Shown: one piece after another, positions 51,164-61,335 of the stretch
Layout: each line of letters opens with the position of its first letter
How positions within the stretch are numbered: position 1 is the stretch's first letter
Translations under genes and position numbers: made by a program
The notes under the pieces: model-generated
The model's database searches: none
What the model saw: the letters and a program-made list of their open reading frames with translations, nothing else
What the model was told of the DNA's origin: nothing
NCBI RefSeq assembly: GCF_947500065.1
Contig: NZ_CANMQT010000010.1
Span: 62,001-126,000, forward strand
Length of the DNA stretch: 64,000 nucleotides
Direction: 5' to 3'
Source: an uncultured Aquimarina sp.
Lineage (GTDB): Bacteria; Bacteroidota; Bacteroidia; Flavobacteriales; Flavobacteriaceae

Positions 51164-51265
51164 TTATGGGAGTAAAAAGAATTTAACAAATGTAATGGCT
51201 ACTACCGAATAAAAAACAAATAAAACAATTTCCAGACGATATTTTTCTATAATTCTCTTGAGCAT
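51164..51265 (-). CDS. Possible 33-aa membrane miniprotein
   Basis: ATG at 51265-51263, stop TAA at 51166-51164. The product begins with a basic amphipathic stretch (MLKRIIEKYRLE) and continues as a single hydrophobic helix (IVLFVFYSVVAITFVKFFLL), the usual layout of bacterial membrane miniproteins. No family is recognised and the length alone makes chance possible. It lies downstream of the aspartate kinase terminator and would need its own promoter. Confidence 0.3.
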   Translation of the reverse strand: MLKRIIEKYRLEIVLFVFYSVVAITFVKFFLLP

Positions 51266-51338
51266 GACGTTGTTTGTGTTTCTAATTTATATATATAAAA
51301 CAGTTAATTATCTTCATACCCTATATTACTTCAAAAAA

Positions 51339-51368
51339 AAATCCCAACCTGGTTAATTGTTGGGATTT
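51339..51368 (-). terminator. Intrinsic terminator downstream of the aspartate kinase
   Basis: A 10-bp stem, AAATCCCAAC and its complement, with a 10-nt loop. On the minus strand a U-tract follows, given by the A-run at 51333-51341. It lies 110 bp past the stop codon of the aspartate kinase. Confidence 0.85.
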
Positions 51369-51478
51369 AGTAAAACAATAATTTTAATAAAAAGTGGAGT
51401 TGTTACTGTCTTTGAGAATCAGTTAGAATTGTGCTAATTTCCTCTCCACTAAAGACTCATCATTACATAACAAACAAT

Positions 51479-52810
51479 TTAAAGAACTGGTTCCTGATGA
51501 GTAAGGAACAATTTCTCATTTAAAAACCTAAGGGTTGGTATTTTGTCTTTTGTTTCTACAAGAATAGAAATATTATTATTACTTCCTCCGTAAGAAATCA
51601 TTCTGACCGGGATATAATTTAAAATTTCAAAAAGCTTATGGGAGTTTTTATCATTAATTACGGATTCTCCTACAACACATATAATAGTATGATTTTGCTC
51701 TACTGTTACTTCTGCATATCCTTCTATCTCTTTTACAATTTCATCAATATACGTTGTGTCATCAATTGTCAAAGAAATGGCGATCTCAGAAGTAGTAATC
51801 ATATCTATGGATGTATGATAGTTATCGAATACCTCAAAAATTCTTCTCAGATATCCGTGAGCCATCAACATCCTATTTGATTTAATTTTGATAGCAGTTA
51901 TACCATCTTTTGCCGAAATCGCTTTCAAACCTTTTCTATAAGTCTTATTAGAGATTACTGTACCTGGAGCTTCTGGATCAAAGGTGTTTTTTAATAATAC
52001 AGGAATATCTTTGTTTACAACTGGCGAAACTGTTTGAGGATGTAATATTTTTGCTCCAAAATAAGCTAACTCCGCAGCTTCATTATATGTAAGATGTGAT
52101 ATAGGATTTGTTCCCTCAACATATCTGGGATCGTTATTATGCAATCCGTTAATATCTGTCCATATCTGAATCTCGTGTGCGTTTAATGCTGCTCCAATTA
52201 TAGTAGCAGTATAATCACTTCCTCCTCTTTTAAGTGTACTAATTTGATTTAAATGATCCTTACAAACAAATCCTTGAGTAATATATATATTGGCAGGATT
52301 AGTATTTATAATTTTAGTGAGTTTTTTAGAAACCTTAGCAATATTAGGGTTATCTGTATTATCTACATACATGAAATCTTTTGCACTAAGAAGCTTGTTC
52401 GAAACGTTTGTAGCATTCAAAAAACCGGAAAAAATATACGTTAGTAGTGTTTCCCCAAAAGTGAGTACCGTAGCGTTTAAAGCTTCGGAATACTCTTGAT
52501 TCGACAATTCCAGCATCTCCGTGATCATAGATGATACGCCATCTTTAAGATCATTTCTTAGCGCTATATCATCAATTAATACATCAATAACGTCTAAATG
52601 TTTGCTTTCTAATTTATGTAAATTTCTAGTAATTGCTTCCGCATCCTTTAGCTTTATATATGCAACCAGTTTTACTAATTGATCCGTCACTCCCGACATT
52701 GCAGAACATACCACAATCTTTTGGCCATTATCACTAATAAGGATATCTTTTACTTTATGTAAATTTTCTACCGACCCGACAGACGTTCCTCCAAACTTTA
52801 AAATCTTCAT
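51479..52810 (-). CDS. lysC: Aspartate kinase (monofunctional)
   Basis: 443 aa. It opens with KFGGTSVGS, the aspartokinase signature; STLKRGGSDYTATIIGAALN near 195-214 and WTDINGLHNNDPRYV near 220-234 complete the amino-acid-kinase fold. Two C-terminal ACT domains (about 300-435) should give feedback control by lysine or threonine. The enzyme phosphorylates aspartate, the first step toward lysine, methionine, threonine and diaminopimelate. There is no fused homoserine dehydrogenase. It is transcribed divergently from an ACT-like gene, with 104 bp between the starts. The gene name is the conventional one for a stand-alone enzyme. Confidence 0.93.
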   Translation of the reverse strand: MKILKFGGTSVGSVENLHKVKDILISDNGQKIVVCSAMSGVTDQLVKLVAYIKLKDAEAITRNLHKLESKHLDVIDVLIDDIALRNDLKDGVSSMITEMLELSNQEYSEALNATVLTFGETLLTYIFSGFLNATNVSNKLLSAKDFMYVDNTDNPNIAKVSKKLTKIINTNPANIYITQGFVCKDHLNQISTLKRGGSDYTATIIGAALNAHEIQIWTDINGLHNNDPRYVEGTNPISHLTYNEAAELAYFGAKILHPQTVSPVVNKDIPVLLKNTFDPEAPGTVISNKTYRKGLKAISAKDGITAIKIKSNRMLMAHGYLRRIFEVFDNYHTSIDMITTSEIAISLTIDDTTYIDEIVKEIEGYAEVTVEQNHTIICVVGESVINDKNSHKLFEILNYIPVRMISYGGSNNNISILVETKDKIPTLRFLNEKLFLTHQEPVL

Positions 52811-52914
52811 TGCATTTTCTTTTTAACAATGCATAATTAGACAATAGTGAATAAAGAATAAATATTTTCATAAAAAAAGTATATATTTACACAAAATGTT
52901 AAATATCTAACAAA
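52811..52914. promoter_or_regulatory. Shared divergent promoter region, aspartate kinase and ACT-like gene
   Basis: 104 bp between divergent start codons, very AT-rich. The stretch TATATTTAC near 52882 is a rough match to the Bacteroidota -7 element for the plus-strand gene; no good -33 partner is seen. No lysine riboswitch would fit in the short leader. Confidence 0.4.
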
Positions 52915-53559
52915 ATGAAAACTATAACGGATTGTGTTCATAATATACTACGGCATCAGCCCTTTTTAGAAGATGCATTATCAAGAGATATCATTAATTT
53001 TAGTTCTCTTGCTACTGACTTATTACCTCAAGTAGAGAAAGAAATGCGAAAACCCGTAAAACCTGGTTCTATTGTTATGGCACTGCGTAGATATCATCCT
53101 AAAAGAATTAAACATTCTGAAAACCTTGGTAGTTTAGGAGATATTGTAGTAAGATCAGGAATTACTGAATACGCCTTTTTAAACTCTAATACGATTCTTA
53201 CTAGTCAATCTAATTTATTAAATACTGTAAAGGATAAGACGAAAACTTATTTCACATATTCGAGCAATTTTCAAGAAAGTAATATACTAGTCTCCTCGTC
53301 TTTAAAAGAAATCGTAGAAGATCATTTCAAAAATGAAACCTGTATTTCAATTACGGATAGTTTATCCTCTATGTCCATTGCGCTGCCTGATGATAGTTCT
53401 AGATCTATTGGATTGTATTTTTATATCTTTAAACTCTTAGCATATGAAGGTATTCCGGTTTTTGAAATGATATCTACTTCTAATTATTTTACTTTATTTT
53501 TAGAAAAAGAGTATGTAAACGACGCTTTTTTATTAATGAATGAAATTAAAGAAAATTAA
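52915..53559 (+). CDS. Hypothetical protein with ACT-like C-terminus, partner of aspartate kinase
   Basis: 214 aa, cytosolic. The N-terminal 110 residues are helical and basic (KEMRKPVKPGSIVMALRRYH near 41-60). The last 60 residues, GLYFYIFKLLAYEGIPVFEM and TSNYFTLFLEKEYVNDAFLL, follow the ACT-domain pattern of aspartokinases (helix, GI-x-V, E-M-I-S-T, strand, V-x-x-A). A protein of this type divergent from lysC could sense an amino acid and regulate expression or activity of the kinase. That is an inference. The N-terminal half shows no clear DNA-binding motif. Confidence 0.6.
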   Translation: MKTITDCVHNILRHQPFLEDALSRDIINFSSLATDLLPQVEKEMRKPVKPGSIVMALRRYHPKRIKHSENLGSLGDIVVRSGITEYAFLNSNTILTSQSNLLNTVKDKTKTYFTYSSNFQESNILVSSSLKEIVEDHFKNETCISITDSLSSMSIALPDDSSRSIGLYFYIFKLLAYEGIPVFEMISTSNYFTLFLEKEYVNDAFLLMNEIKEN

Positions 53560-53560
53560 A

Positions 53561-53596
53561 AAAAAGCCTACAAAGTAAAAACTTTATAGGCTTTTT
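53561..53596. terminator. Bidirectional intrinsic terminator
   Basis: Stem AAAAAGCCTA/TAGGCTTTTT extended inward by AAAG/CTTT after one mismatch, with loop TAAAAA. It lies between the converging ACT-like gene and the large metalloprotease gene and has a U-tract in both directions. Confidence 0.9.
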
Positions 53597-53620
53597 AAAC
53601 ACTTATAAATTATTATTATT

Positions 53621-56600
53621 TTACTCTATAATTATTCTTTTTGTTACAACTCCTTTATCAGAAATTATCCTAGCAAGATAGATTCCAGCTTGTGCATTAT
53701 TAAGAGAGATTTGTTTTTGTTCATTAAAACCTGACAAAGTTTCTTCGTACACAATTTTACCAGTAATATCATATATCAATAGCTTCTCTAAATTATTTTG
53801 TCCTTTATAATTCAATACAAAACTTCCTTTATTAGGATTTGGAAATAACAATACCTCATTACTTACTATTTCTTCTTCTTCTGTAGAAAGCGTATTTTCT
53901 ATAATAAGAGAGACATTATCAATCATTGCTTTAGCTGGTCCTGTGCTAGAATCTGGAATATAAGCGCTAAATCTCAAAATAATCTCTTGTCCACTATAGC
54001 TAAGTATTTCATTTAATATATCTTGACTAAAAGATAAATCAATACTACCGATCTGAGGATTTATGCCAAATGATTGTTCCTCTATGGATCTAATAAAATT
54101 ATTTGAAGAATCATATAAATCAACATTTAATGTTCTTTCGGCTGTTGCAGTTCCATAGGTAACATCATACTCTGCTCTGAAATCAAAAGATATCACTGCC
54201 GATAATGAAGTAGACAAATTTGATGGGAGAGAAACTGTCTGCTCTAAAATATAAGTATCTCCGGCATTACCATCAAAACTAGTATAGGCTGCAAATTGTC
54301 CTTCGGAAGGGTTAACCTCGGGAACTATCACACATACATTTGATGAATTATCTAAAACTGTAAAATTCATTCTACATCCCGAAGTATTTCCAGGTCCAAT
54401 AGATCTCCACGATCCAAGGTCTCCACATTCAAAACTTCCGTTTTGGATATATTCATTTGGATTATCAGAAATCGTACTACAAGAAGTTCTAAAATTATAT
54501 GGACCAGTCCAAGTACTAGTATCATTATTACCACAATTTGCTTTTATATAAACATCGTATGTAGCAGTAGATTCAAGATTTTCTAGTTCAATAGTATTTG
54601 TATTAGATCGTAAAGAATCTCCACTCCCTTGTACAAAACCACTTATACCATATTCTAACTCCCAAAACAATTCATTTCCTCCATTTGCATTCCATCCTAA
54701 ATCGGCGCTATTACTTGTAACTCCATTGATCACAAAACCAGTTGGAACTGGACATGAAACCTGGGTTCTGAAGTTAAATGGTCCTCTAACATCACTATAT
54801 CCTCCTGCATCACAGATAGTCTTTATATAAACATCATAAGAAGTGTCTGAAGAAAGTTCTATCAAGGTATATGGACTAGAAGATGCCGTCACTGTTGTTC
54901 CAGATCCTTGGTTAAAACCTATTGCACCATATTCTATTTCCCAATTTGAATCCAATCCCGATGCAGTCCAAGATAAATCAGCTTCATTAGAAAGTATATT
55001 AGAAACAAAAACATTTACAGGTGCATCACAATTTGGTTTTGGTTCGCAAATTACACGTGCATCCCAACCTGAATAAGTAACACTACCATCGGATCTAAAA
55101 ACAAAAGTAAGTGATCCTGATTCATGGTTTGAAACTATTTCTCCAGGTGAATTACTCCCAGTAAAAGAACCTAAAAAAGGAGATGACGTATCGGGCCCAT
55201 CATAAACCGAAAGTGAATCACAACAACCTTCTAAAAGAAAGGAATCGAACACCACTCTTATTCTATCTTGTGAATTTTGAGGAGAAACGACTGTTGTTTC
55301 ATTTTCATTATTTGAATAATCTCCATTAACTCCACCTGAATCATAAAAACGATCTCCCGAACAAAAATCAGCCTGAGTTTTTAAAGAAACTGGACCTATC
55401 CAATCACTAAAACCATTAACCTCACAATTAGATCTAAGATAGACATCATATTTTGTATTTGAACTAAGATTCGTAATAGTCTCTGGGTTATCGATCGTGT
55501 CGATTATAGTTCCACTACCTAGTCCAAAACCTTCTTCACCGTATTGAATCTGCCAACTCGTTTCGCTATTTCCAACTAACCAAGATACTGTAGCTGAATC
55601 CGTAGTTACACTAGTAACCAATAAAGAATTAGGATTAAAGCAAGAAGGTAATTCATCAACTTTAACATCATCTATTAAAATATAATTATATTCTGAACTA
55701 TTGATATTTTCCAAAATACCGAATCTAATTTTTATATCATCGGTAATAGTATAAGATGAAATATCATAATAATAATCTTTCCACCCCAATGTAGGTTCTT
55801 CAAAAGTCAATAGTGTATTCCAATTGAGGCCATCAAAAAACTCTACGGTAAGTGTATTGTAATTTTCATTACTTATAGAATTACTATACAATGAAAATTG
55901 AATTGATGGTATATTCAATGCAGATACATCTATAAATGGAGAAATTAGATATTCAGGATCCTGAATATTATTAAAATTATTATACTTCCATGTATAATTT
56001 GTTTCTGCCCCAGTAGTTCTATCAGGGATTTGAGCCTGAATATTACTATCAAAATAAAGACCATAGTTCCAATTAACATCACCTTGTTCTTGCCAACAAA
56101 TTGGTCTTCCAAAAGAAGCGTAGTTTTCGATAAATGGTGCCGTGTATGGATCACAATCAGTAGTAAAAATTATCGGTCCAATAAAATCGCTATTATCACC
56201 TGTAGCACTATCACATATTGCTCTTAAATATAACTCATAAGTCGTTGTCGGTTCTAAACCTGTTATTTCATAGGGATTTACAGTAACCACTTCATTAATA
56301 GCGGTTGCAGGTGTGAATCCTTGGAGACCATATTGCAATTCCCAACTTAATTCCATATCCGATGCAATCCAAGATAATACTGCTGATCTACCTTTAACTT
56401 CTAAAACTTCTAGTTGATAAGGGTTTTGACAGGATGGCATTTCATCAATCTTAATCTCATCTATCAAAACATCGTTATATTCAGAATTACCTGTACTATT
56501 TTCTGTCACTGTAAATCTAACCTGTATAGGTCCAGAGATTATATAATTCTCTATATTTATTGCGATATCTCTCCAACCTCCCGTATTTTCTTGTAATTCT

Positions 56601-59600
56601 AAAATAGTATTCCAATTAATACCGTCATAAAAATCAACTTGTAATGAGTTATAGGTATTATCAATGGTGTTCTTGCTAAATACAGAAAACTGGACAGATG
56701 GTATTGTTAATGCAGAAATATCTATAAGCGGAGTAGTTAGTATAGATATTTGGTTCTCTCCATTTGGAGCAGAACCATCTATCCAAGCATAATTTGTATT
56801 TCCTTGAACGTTACGATCTCCTGCTTGAGAAGCATCATAACTAGCAGAAAGGCTATAATTCCAAGCACCAATTCCAGATTCTAACCAACATTGTGGGGTG
56901 CTAAACGCATCAAAACTTTCACTAAATGGAGCTTGCGTAATATCACAAAGCGTTTGAAATGTTATAGGTCCAACCTTATCACTAACTCCTCCAATAGCAC
57001 AATTCCCTCTTATATATACATCATAAGTAGTTATTGGATCTAATTGATCAATACTATAATTTACTTGACTATTACTAACAACTACAGTTCCTGTACCTTC
57101 TTCAAATCCTTGCAAACCATACTCCAAATCCCAAGAAGAAGATTGGTTGTCCGTACTCCAGCTCAAAGTTACAGAATCGCTATTTACAGTATTCACAACA
57201 AAATCATATGGTACATCACAATTAGGTTTTGGTTCGCAAATTACGCGAGCATCCCAACCTGAATATGTAACGCTGCCATCAGAAGTGAAAACAAAGGTAA
57301 GACTTCCTGAAATATCCGATGAAACAAAGGCACTTGCAATAGAAGCACCTGTAAACCCTCCTCCTTGATGAAGTGCTGGATAACTATCATTTGGTCCATC
57401 ATAAACTCGTAAAGAATCAAATCCTGACTCTAAACTAAAAGCATCAAACACAACTCTAACTCTATCCGCAGAATTGCTAGGGCTTATAACCGTGGTAATA
57501 TTCTCATTATTTGTATAATTACCATCAACTCCTCCAGAATCATAAAAATGATCTCCTGCACAAAAATCCTGAGTAGTTGCAACAGATACAGGTCCCAAAG
57601 AAGTACTGATTCCTCCAACCAAACATGTAGACCGAAGATAAAAATCATAGTCTGTTGATGAGTCTAATCCTGGTATCTGATAAGGTACAGAAGTAACAGT
57701 AATTACATTCCCATTGCCTAACTCAAAACCAGAAAAGCCATACTCTATTTCCCACTCCGTTGAGTTTACATCTGTCCAATCAAGCTCTACATAAGAAGGT
57801 CCATTAGCAATGGATCGAAAATTTTCTGGACTTGAACACTGTGTTGTAAATGAATTATTAATTGAAAACTCACTTATGCCACAAGGATTATTGCTTCTAA
57901 CTCTCCAAAAATAGGAACTATCATACCCTAAAAGTTCCGCAGTATAATTACTTTCTGTAACAATTGCTGATTCAATAATGTCTAAAAAATTACTATCGGT
58001 CGCAATTTGAATTTCATATGTATCACTATTAACATCATTAGACCATTCAAAAAGTGAATCAATACCAAATCCTATTTCATTATTAGTAGGAGAAATCAGC
58101 GTAGATGGCACTATTGTATTACTGAATATTTCAAGATTTACAGTTGCTTCTTTTTCAATACCAAAATTTGAATTTCCTTTAATGGATAGTTCATAAAATC
58201 CCACGGCAAGATTTTCGGTTCCCGTAATCCTTGCCTCTATAGAAGTTCCATTTACATGAGAACCACTTATAGAAGATGGAGTAAAATTTACTTGAGTTCC
58301 AAACGGAAGGTTCTCCGCGCTAAACGTAACTTCTTCATTAAAATCTAAAAACGTTCTATACTCTATATTGTAAATAGCATCATCAGATTGACAAACCGCT
58401 ACTGTAGTTGTTGTAGGGGCAATTATAAATTCTGACGTTTGGATAGTAAAATCAATACTATTTACAGCAAAGAAAATATTATCAGAAGCTTTTACCATAA
58501 TTCTAGCAGTAGTTGTTCCATCTACATTTGGTAAACTAAAAGTCTCTGAACCATCATTCACTATATCATCTTGTATTGTATAAGGATAGGTATATCCTCC
58601 ATCAACAGAAAGCAAAATATCAACATTACCTGCATTTACTGGAGTCAGATTTGTATTTGCTACATCCCAATTAACCGTTACTTCTTCTCCAACATTCCAA
58701 ACTTCTGCTGTGTTTTGGGATGTTACCATAAATGGTCCAGAATTTCCATCAACTGTTACTAATATACCATCTGTATTGGTTTGTCCTCCTTGCGGTATAT
58801 TATCTCTAACAGTTAATTCAAATCGCATAGTACGACTAACTGATGGCAGTACTTCCCAAGTTGGAGTAAGATTACCATTTAGCACATCCGTTAATTGAGG
58901 TAGATATCTTTTTGCTGAACCCGATGGGAGCTTAGATCTAAATAATGGACCATTAACCCAAGTAGCTTGCGGAAAACTTGAAGAAAAAGGATCTTCTGGA
59001 TTATTTTGTTCCCAACAATATGATAAACTTTCTTCTCCATCAATATCCGTAGCAGATCCTTCTAATACAAATGGAGTAGATCCAGGAATTGTATAATCAT
59101 TACCTGCGTCTACAACAGGTGCTGTATTTCCTGTTGGTATTATTTCTGCACAATTACTATTATCTATAGTCCATATAGCTACATCTCTTATATCGACAAA
59201 ATTGAAATAATCATCTGGAGTGTTTTGTACATCAGGTGAACAAATACCTGCATATCCCATTATAGAACTTCCACTACCAGGTTCTACTTCACTATTAACC
59301 CCACTTCGACAATTGGAACTACTCTGTACATGATATCCTCCAAACTGGTGTCCAAACTCATGAGCAACAATTAAATTAAAATTGTCAGAAGAGGGATCTC
59401 TATGCGTTGTAAAAGCACTTCCTTTAGAACCATCAGTACAAACGCAAGCAATACATCCTGCATTACCATAAACAGCGTTTTCAAAATGAAATAAATGTCC
59501 TACATCATATGCTGCAGAACCTATAGAAGGATCTGTATCTATAGAACTTTGTAATTGCCCATTTAAATTACCTCCGGTAGTATATGGATCTGATGAAGGA

Positions 59601-60391
59601 TCCAGAAATATTAATGAATCATTCTCCGGAATAATTTGCATCGTAACACCAAAATCTCTTTCAAAAATACCATTCACCCTATTAATCGATGAAACCATAG
59701 CGGTCATAACTTTAATCCTTCTTTCTATGTCATCTATTTCTGTTCCATCTAAAAAGAATTGAGAATAATCTCCGCTTACAGATAATGCTAAACGATATCT
59801 CCTTAGATTACCATCATTAGCATTTTTTTCATTTCCAAAAGTTTGAACACCTATTGCTTTTGATAGTTCTTCTGTTTGGCAATCAAATAAAGAGTCCGAA
59901 ATTTCGGCTTTTGCATTATATAGTATATGAGATGTCTTATTTATTGGTTTTATAATCAAAGTGTTCTTTCCTGGACTTATTATACTTCCATTTAGACCAA
60001 CTACTGGGCAATAACTAAATCGAATAACCTCTTTAGGGTTCTCAATTGAAAACCCAACAAATGTTCTAATTTGAGGATATTTAACAGCAAGTTTAGGATG
60101 CATAACCTCTGTTTCAGAAATGGTATAATTGGTATAACCCTCTTTATCATTCGGAAAACTCATGACTAAATCTCCTTCGTTATAAAAAACGTTAGAATAA
60201 ATTTGATCGAGTACATTATCCACTGTATTACTGTTAATATCAAAAGCGGAGTATTGATTTTCAGAGGTAACTTTAATTTCAGAATCCGATTTAGCTGATT
60301 TTTCCCACCAAATATCCTGAGCATTTAATTGAGTACTCAAGGCTAAAAAAAAGAATATTCTAATAAAAGTTGGTAACGTAATTTTACTCAT
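53621..60391 (-). CDS. Giant secreted reprolysin-like metalloprotease with FN3, CUB-like and MAM-like modules and T9SS tail
   Basis: 2256 aa. After a signal peptide (FIRIFFFLALSTQLNAQ) and propeptide comes the zincin domain, with HEFGHQFGGYH near 343-353 and the Met-turn SIMGYAGIC near 377-385. A PKD/cadherin-like region follows. After it stand six FN3 domains (each starting C-x-x-P and containing LxWT/LSW), two CUB-like domains (FYDSGGV...GWDARVICEPKPNC) and two MAM-like domains (PQCW/PICW...IDEIKIDE). Near 2000-2160 is a further beta-sandwich, and the C-terminus (PNPNKGSFVLNY, then LARIISDKGVVTKRI) is a T9SS type A sorting domain. It should be exported by the Por system as a surface or secreted protease. 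Module repeats are very similar to each other. Confidence 0.9.
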   Translation of the reverse strand: MSKITLPTFIRIFFFLALSTQLNAQDIWWEKSAKSDSEIKVTSENQYSAFDINSNTVDNVLDQIYSNVFYNEGDLVMSFPNDKEGYTNYTISETEVMHPKLAVKYPQIRTFVGFSIENPKEVIRFSYCPVVGLNGSIISPGKNTLIIKPINKTSHILYNAKAEISDSLFDCQTEELSKAIGVQTFGNEKNANDGNLRRYRLALSVSGDYSQFFLDGTEIDDIERRIKVMTAMVSSINRVNGIFERDFGVTMQIIPENDSLIFLDPSSDPYTTGGNLNGQLQSSIDTDPSIGSAAYDVGHLFHFENAVYGNAGCIACVCTDGSKGSAFTTHRDPSSDNFNLIVAHEFGHQFGGYHVQSSSNCRSGVNSEVEPGSGSSIMGYAGICSPDVQNTPDDYFNFVDIRDVAIWTIDNSNCAEIIPTGNTAPVVDAGNDYTIPGSTPFVLEGSATDIDGEESLSYCWEQNNPEDPFSSSFPQATWVNGPLFRSKLPSGSAKRYLPQLTDVLNGNLTPTWEVLPSVSRTMRFELTVRDNIPQGGQTNTDGILVTVDGNSGPFMVTSQNTAEVWNVGEEVTVNWDVANTNLTPVNAGNVDILLSVDGGYTYPYTIQDDIVNDGSETFSLPNVDGTTTARIMVKASDNIFFAVNSIDFTIQTSEFIIAPTTTTVAVCQSDDAIYNIEYRTFLDFNEEVTFSAENLPFGTQVNFTPSSISGSHVNGTSIEARITGTENLAVGFYELSIKGNSNFGIEKEATVNLEIFSNTIVPSTLISPTNNEIGFGIDSLFEWSNDVNSDTYEIQIATDSNFLDIIESAIVTESNYTAELLGYDSSYFWRVRSNNPCGISEFSINNSFTTQCSSPENFRSIANGPSYVELDWTDVNSTEWEIEYGFSGFELGNGNVITVTSVPYQIPGLDSSTDYDFYLRSTCLVGGISTSLGPVSVATTQDFCAGDHFYDSGGVDGNYTNNENITTVISPSNSADRVRVVFDAFSLESGFDSLRVYDGPNDSYPALHQGGGFTGASIASAFVSSDISGSLTFVFTSDGSVTYSGWDARVICEPKPNCDVPYDFVVNTVNSDSVTLSWSTDNQSSSWDLEYGLQGFEEGTGTVVVSNSQVNYSIDQLDPITTYDVYIRGNCAIGGVSDKVGPITFQTLCDITQAPFSESFDAFSTPQCWLESGIGAWNYSLSASYDASQAGDRNVQGNTNYAWIDGSAPNGENQISILTTPLIDISALTIPSVQFSVFSKNTIDNTYNSLQVDFYDGINWNTILELQENTGGWRDIAINIENYIISGPIQVRFTVTENSTGNSEYNDVLIDEIKIDEMPSCQNPYQLEVLEVKGRSAVLSWIASDMELSWELQYGLQGFTPATAINEVVTVNPYEITGLEPTTTYELYLRAICDSATGDNSDFIGPIIFTTDCDPYTAPFIENYASFGRPICWQEQGDVNWNYGLYFDSNIQAQIPDRTTGAETNYTWKYNNFNNIQDPEYLISPFIDVSALNIPSIQFSLYSNSISNENYNTLTVEFFDGLNWNTLLTFEEPTLGWKDYYYDISSYTITDDIKIRFGILENINSSEYNYILIDDVKVDELPSCFNPNSLLVTSVTTDSATVSWLVGNSETSWQIQYGEEGFGLGSGTIIDTIDNPETITNLSSNTKYDVYLRSNCEVNGFSDWIGPVSLKTQADFCSGDRFYDSGGVNGDYSNNENETTVVSPQNSQDRIRVVFDSFLLEGCCDSLSVYDGPDTSSPFLGSFTGSNSPGEIVSNHESGSLTFVFRSDGSVTYSGWDARVICEPKPNCDAPVNVFVSNILSNEADLSWTASGLDSNWEIEYGAIGFNQGSGTTVTASSSPYTLIELSSDTSYDVYIKTICDAGGYSDVRGPFNFRTQVSCPVPTGFVINGVTSNSADLGWNANGGNELFWELEYGISGFVQGSGDSLRSNTNTIELENLESTATYDVYIKANCGNNDTSTWTGPYNFRTSCSTISDNPNEYIQNGSFECGDLGSWRSIGPGNTSGCRMNFTVLDNSSNVCVIVPEVNPSEGQFAAYTSFDGNAGDTYILEQTVSLPSNLSTSLSAVISFDFRAEYDVTYGTATAERTLNVDLYDSSNNFIRSIEEQSFGINPQIGSIDLSFSQDILNEILSYSGQEIILRFSAYIPDSSTGPAKAMIDNVSLIIENTLSTEEEEIVSNEVLLFPNPNKGSFVLNYKGQNNLEKLLIYDITGKIVYEETLSGFNEQKQISLNNAQAGIYLARIISDKGVVTKRIIIE

Positions 60392-60879
60392 AAATTGTGC
60401 GGTTTAAAATGAATTGGTTTTAAAAAATTTAAAAAAATGGATATTTAATAATGTGTAAAGATTTCCCCTTGTTTTCTCTTGGTTATTTCATGAAATTCAA
60501 TTCGCTTTTTAGAAATAACTATAACCTAAAAACATTATAAATATCTAACAATAATCTTTGACAAATGTGATCACTCTATGAATGATCATCATATTATTTA
60601 TTTAAAAAACGATTGTGTATAGGAGTGAAAATTTCGGCGCGAATATACACGAATATTTTTATACTCATACCTTTTTTTCAAGTTGCTTATATAGATGTAT
60701 TAATTAAAAAACTGATCTATAAAAACCTATGATCTATACCATTGTCCAATTGTTAAAACACGAATTATTGAACAGCATTAATCGTTTACTTATTTAGTGT
60801 ATAAAACAGGAAAAATGTTACCCCTAAAAGAGTGATATTTTTAATAATTGTACGTTTGAAGACGGTAAATTGAAAAAAA
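60392..60879. other. Intergenic region, no feature seen
   Basis: 488 bp of AT-rich sequence upstream of the metalloprotease gene and downstream of the RES toxin gene. Only frames shorter than 30 codons are present. The promoter of the metalloprotease must lie near 60392-60500, but I could not place it. No strong hairpin was found after the toxin gene. Confidence 0.4.
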
Positions 60880-61335
60880 TTACTTTAATAAGCGCGTATC
60901 AAAACTAAAAGGTTCTATCTCGATTAACTTAACCAAATTAAAATCTGGATGTAGAGGATTAACAAGAAGGTTTTGTTCTCTAGGTACAATAATACTGGGG
61001 ACTTTTAATCCTAAGTACTTATTTTCAGATATCCAATTCATAGCAAAATGCTGAATACCTGTTGATGGAGGGATTTTATTCCAATCCTTAGGTAATTCTT
61101 TAATATCTATTGATGTGGTCAATTCATCTGGCAGTTCTATAGTGGCAATTGCCATGTCATCAGGAAAATATGCGGCAGGTAAGTGAGCTAGCACTTCTAG
61201 AACAGAAAGAGCAGCTGTTGTGCTTGTATATAGTACTGCAACTCCTTTGGGATTCCATCTACCTCCAACAGTTTTCGCTCCAATACCAGTTAAGTCTTTT
61301 ATATACTTTTGTTTAGCAATTCTATATACTAGCAT
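60880..61335 (-). CDS. RES-domain toxin (NAD+ phosphorylase type)
   Basis: 151 aa, typical size. The N-terminal MLVYRIAKQKY, GGRWNPKGVAVLYTS near 24-38 and ALSVLEVLAH near 42-51 contain the conserved Arg, Tyr, Glu and Ser positions of the RES family. Characterised RES toxins degrade NAD+ and stop growth. The start codon shares its A with the antitoxin stop (TAATG), so translation is coupled and antitoxin is made first. Activity on NAD+ is inferred from relatives. Confidence 0.9.
   Translation of the reverse strand: MLVYRIAKQKYIKDLTGIGAKTVGGRWNPKGVAVLYTSTTAALSVLEVLAHLPAAYFPDDMAIATIELPDELTTSIDIKELPKDWNKIPPSTGIQHFAMNWISENKYLGLKVPSIIVPREQNLLVNPLHPDFNLVKLIEIEPFSFDTRLLK

Larger units (their letters stand above)
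50815..51478. other. Intergenic region between comM and the aspartate kinase
   Basis: 664 bp with no gene longer than about 50 codons. It holds one plausible small membrane-protein gene (51164-51265, minus) and the terminator of the aspartate kinase at 51339. A 50-codon plus-strand frame at 51034-51186 overlaps the small gene in antisense and looks spurious. Confidence 0.5.

Noticed and set aside
51034..51186. 50-codon plus-strand frame beginning MQYGLERTRF
   Set aside because: Basic, low-complexity product without recognisable features, and it overlaps a more protein-like minus-strand frame.
52811..52914. Lysine riboswitch upstream of the aspartate kinase
   Set aside because: The leader is at most 104 bp and lacks the required multi-helix structure.
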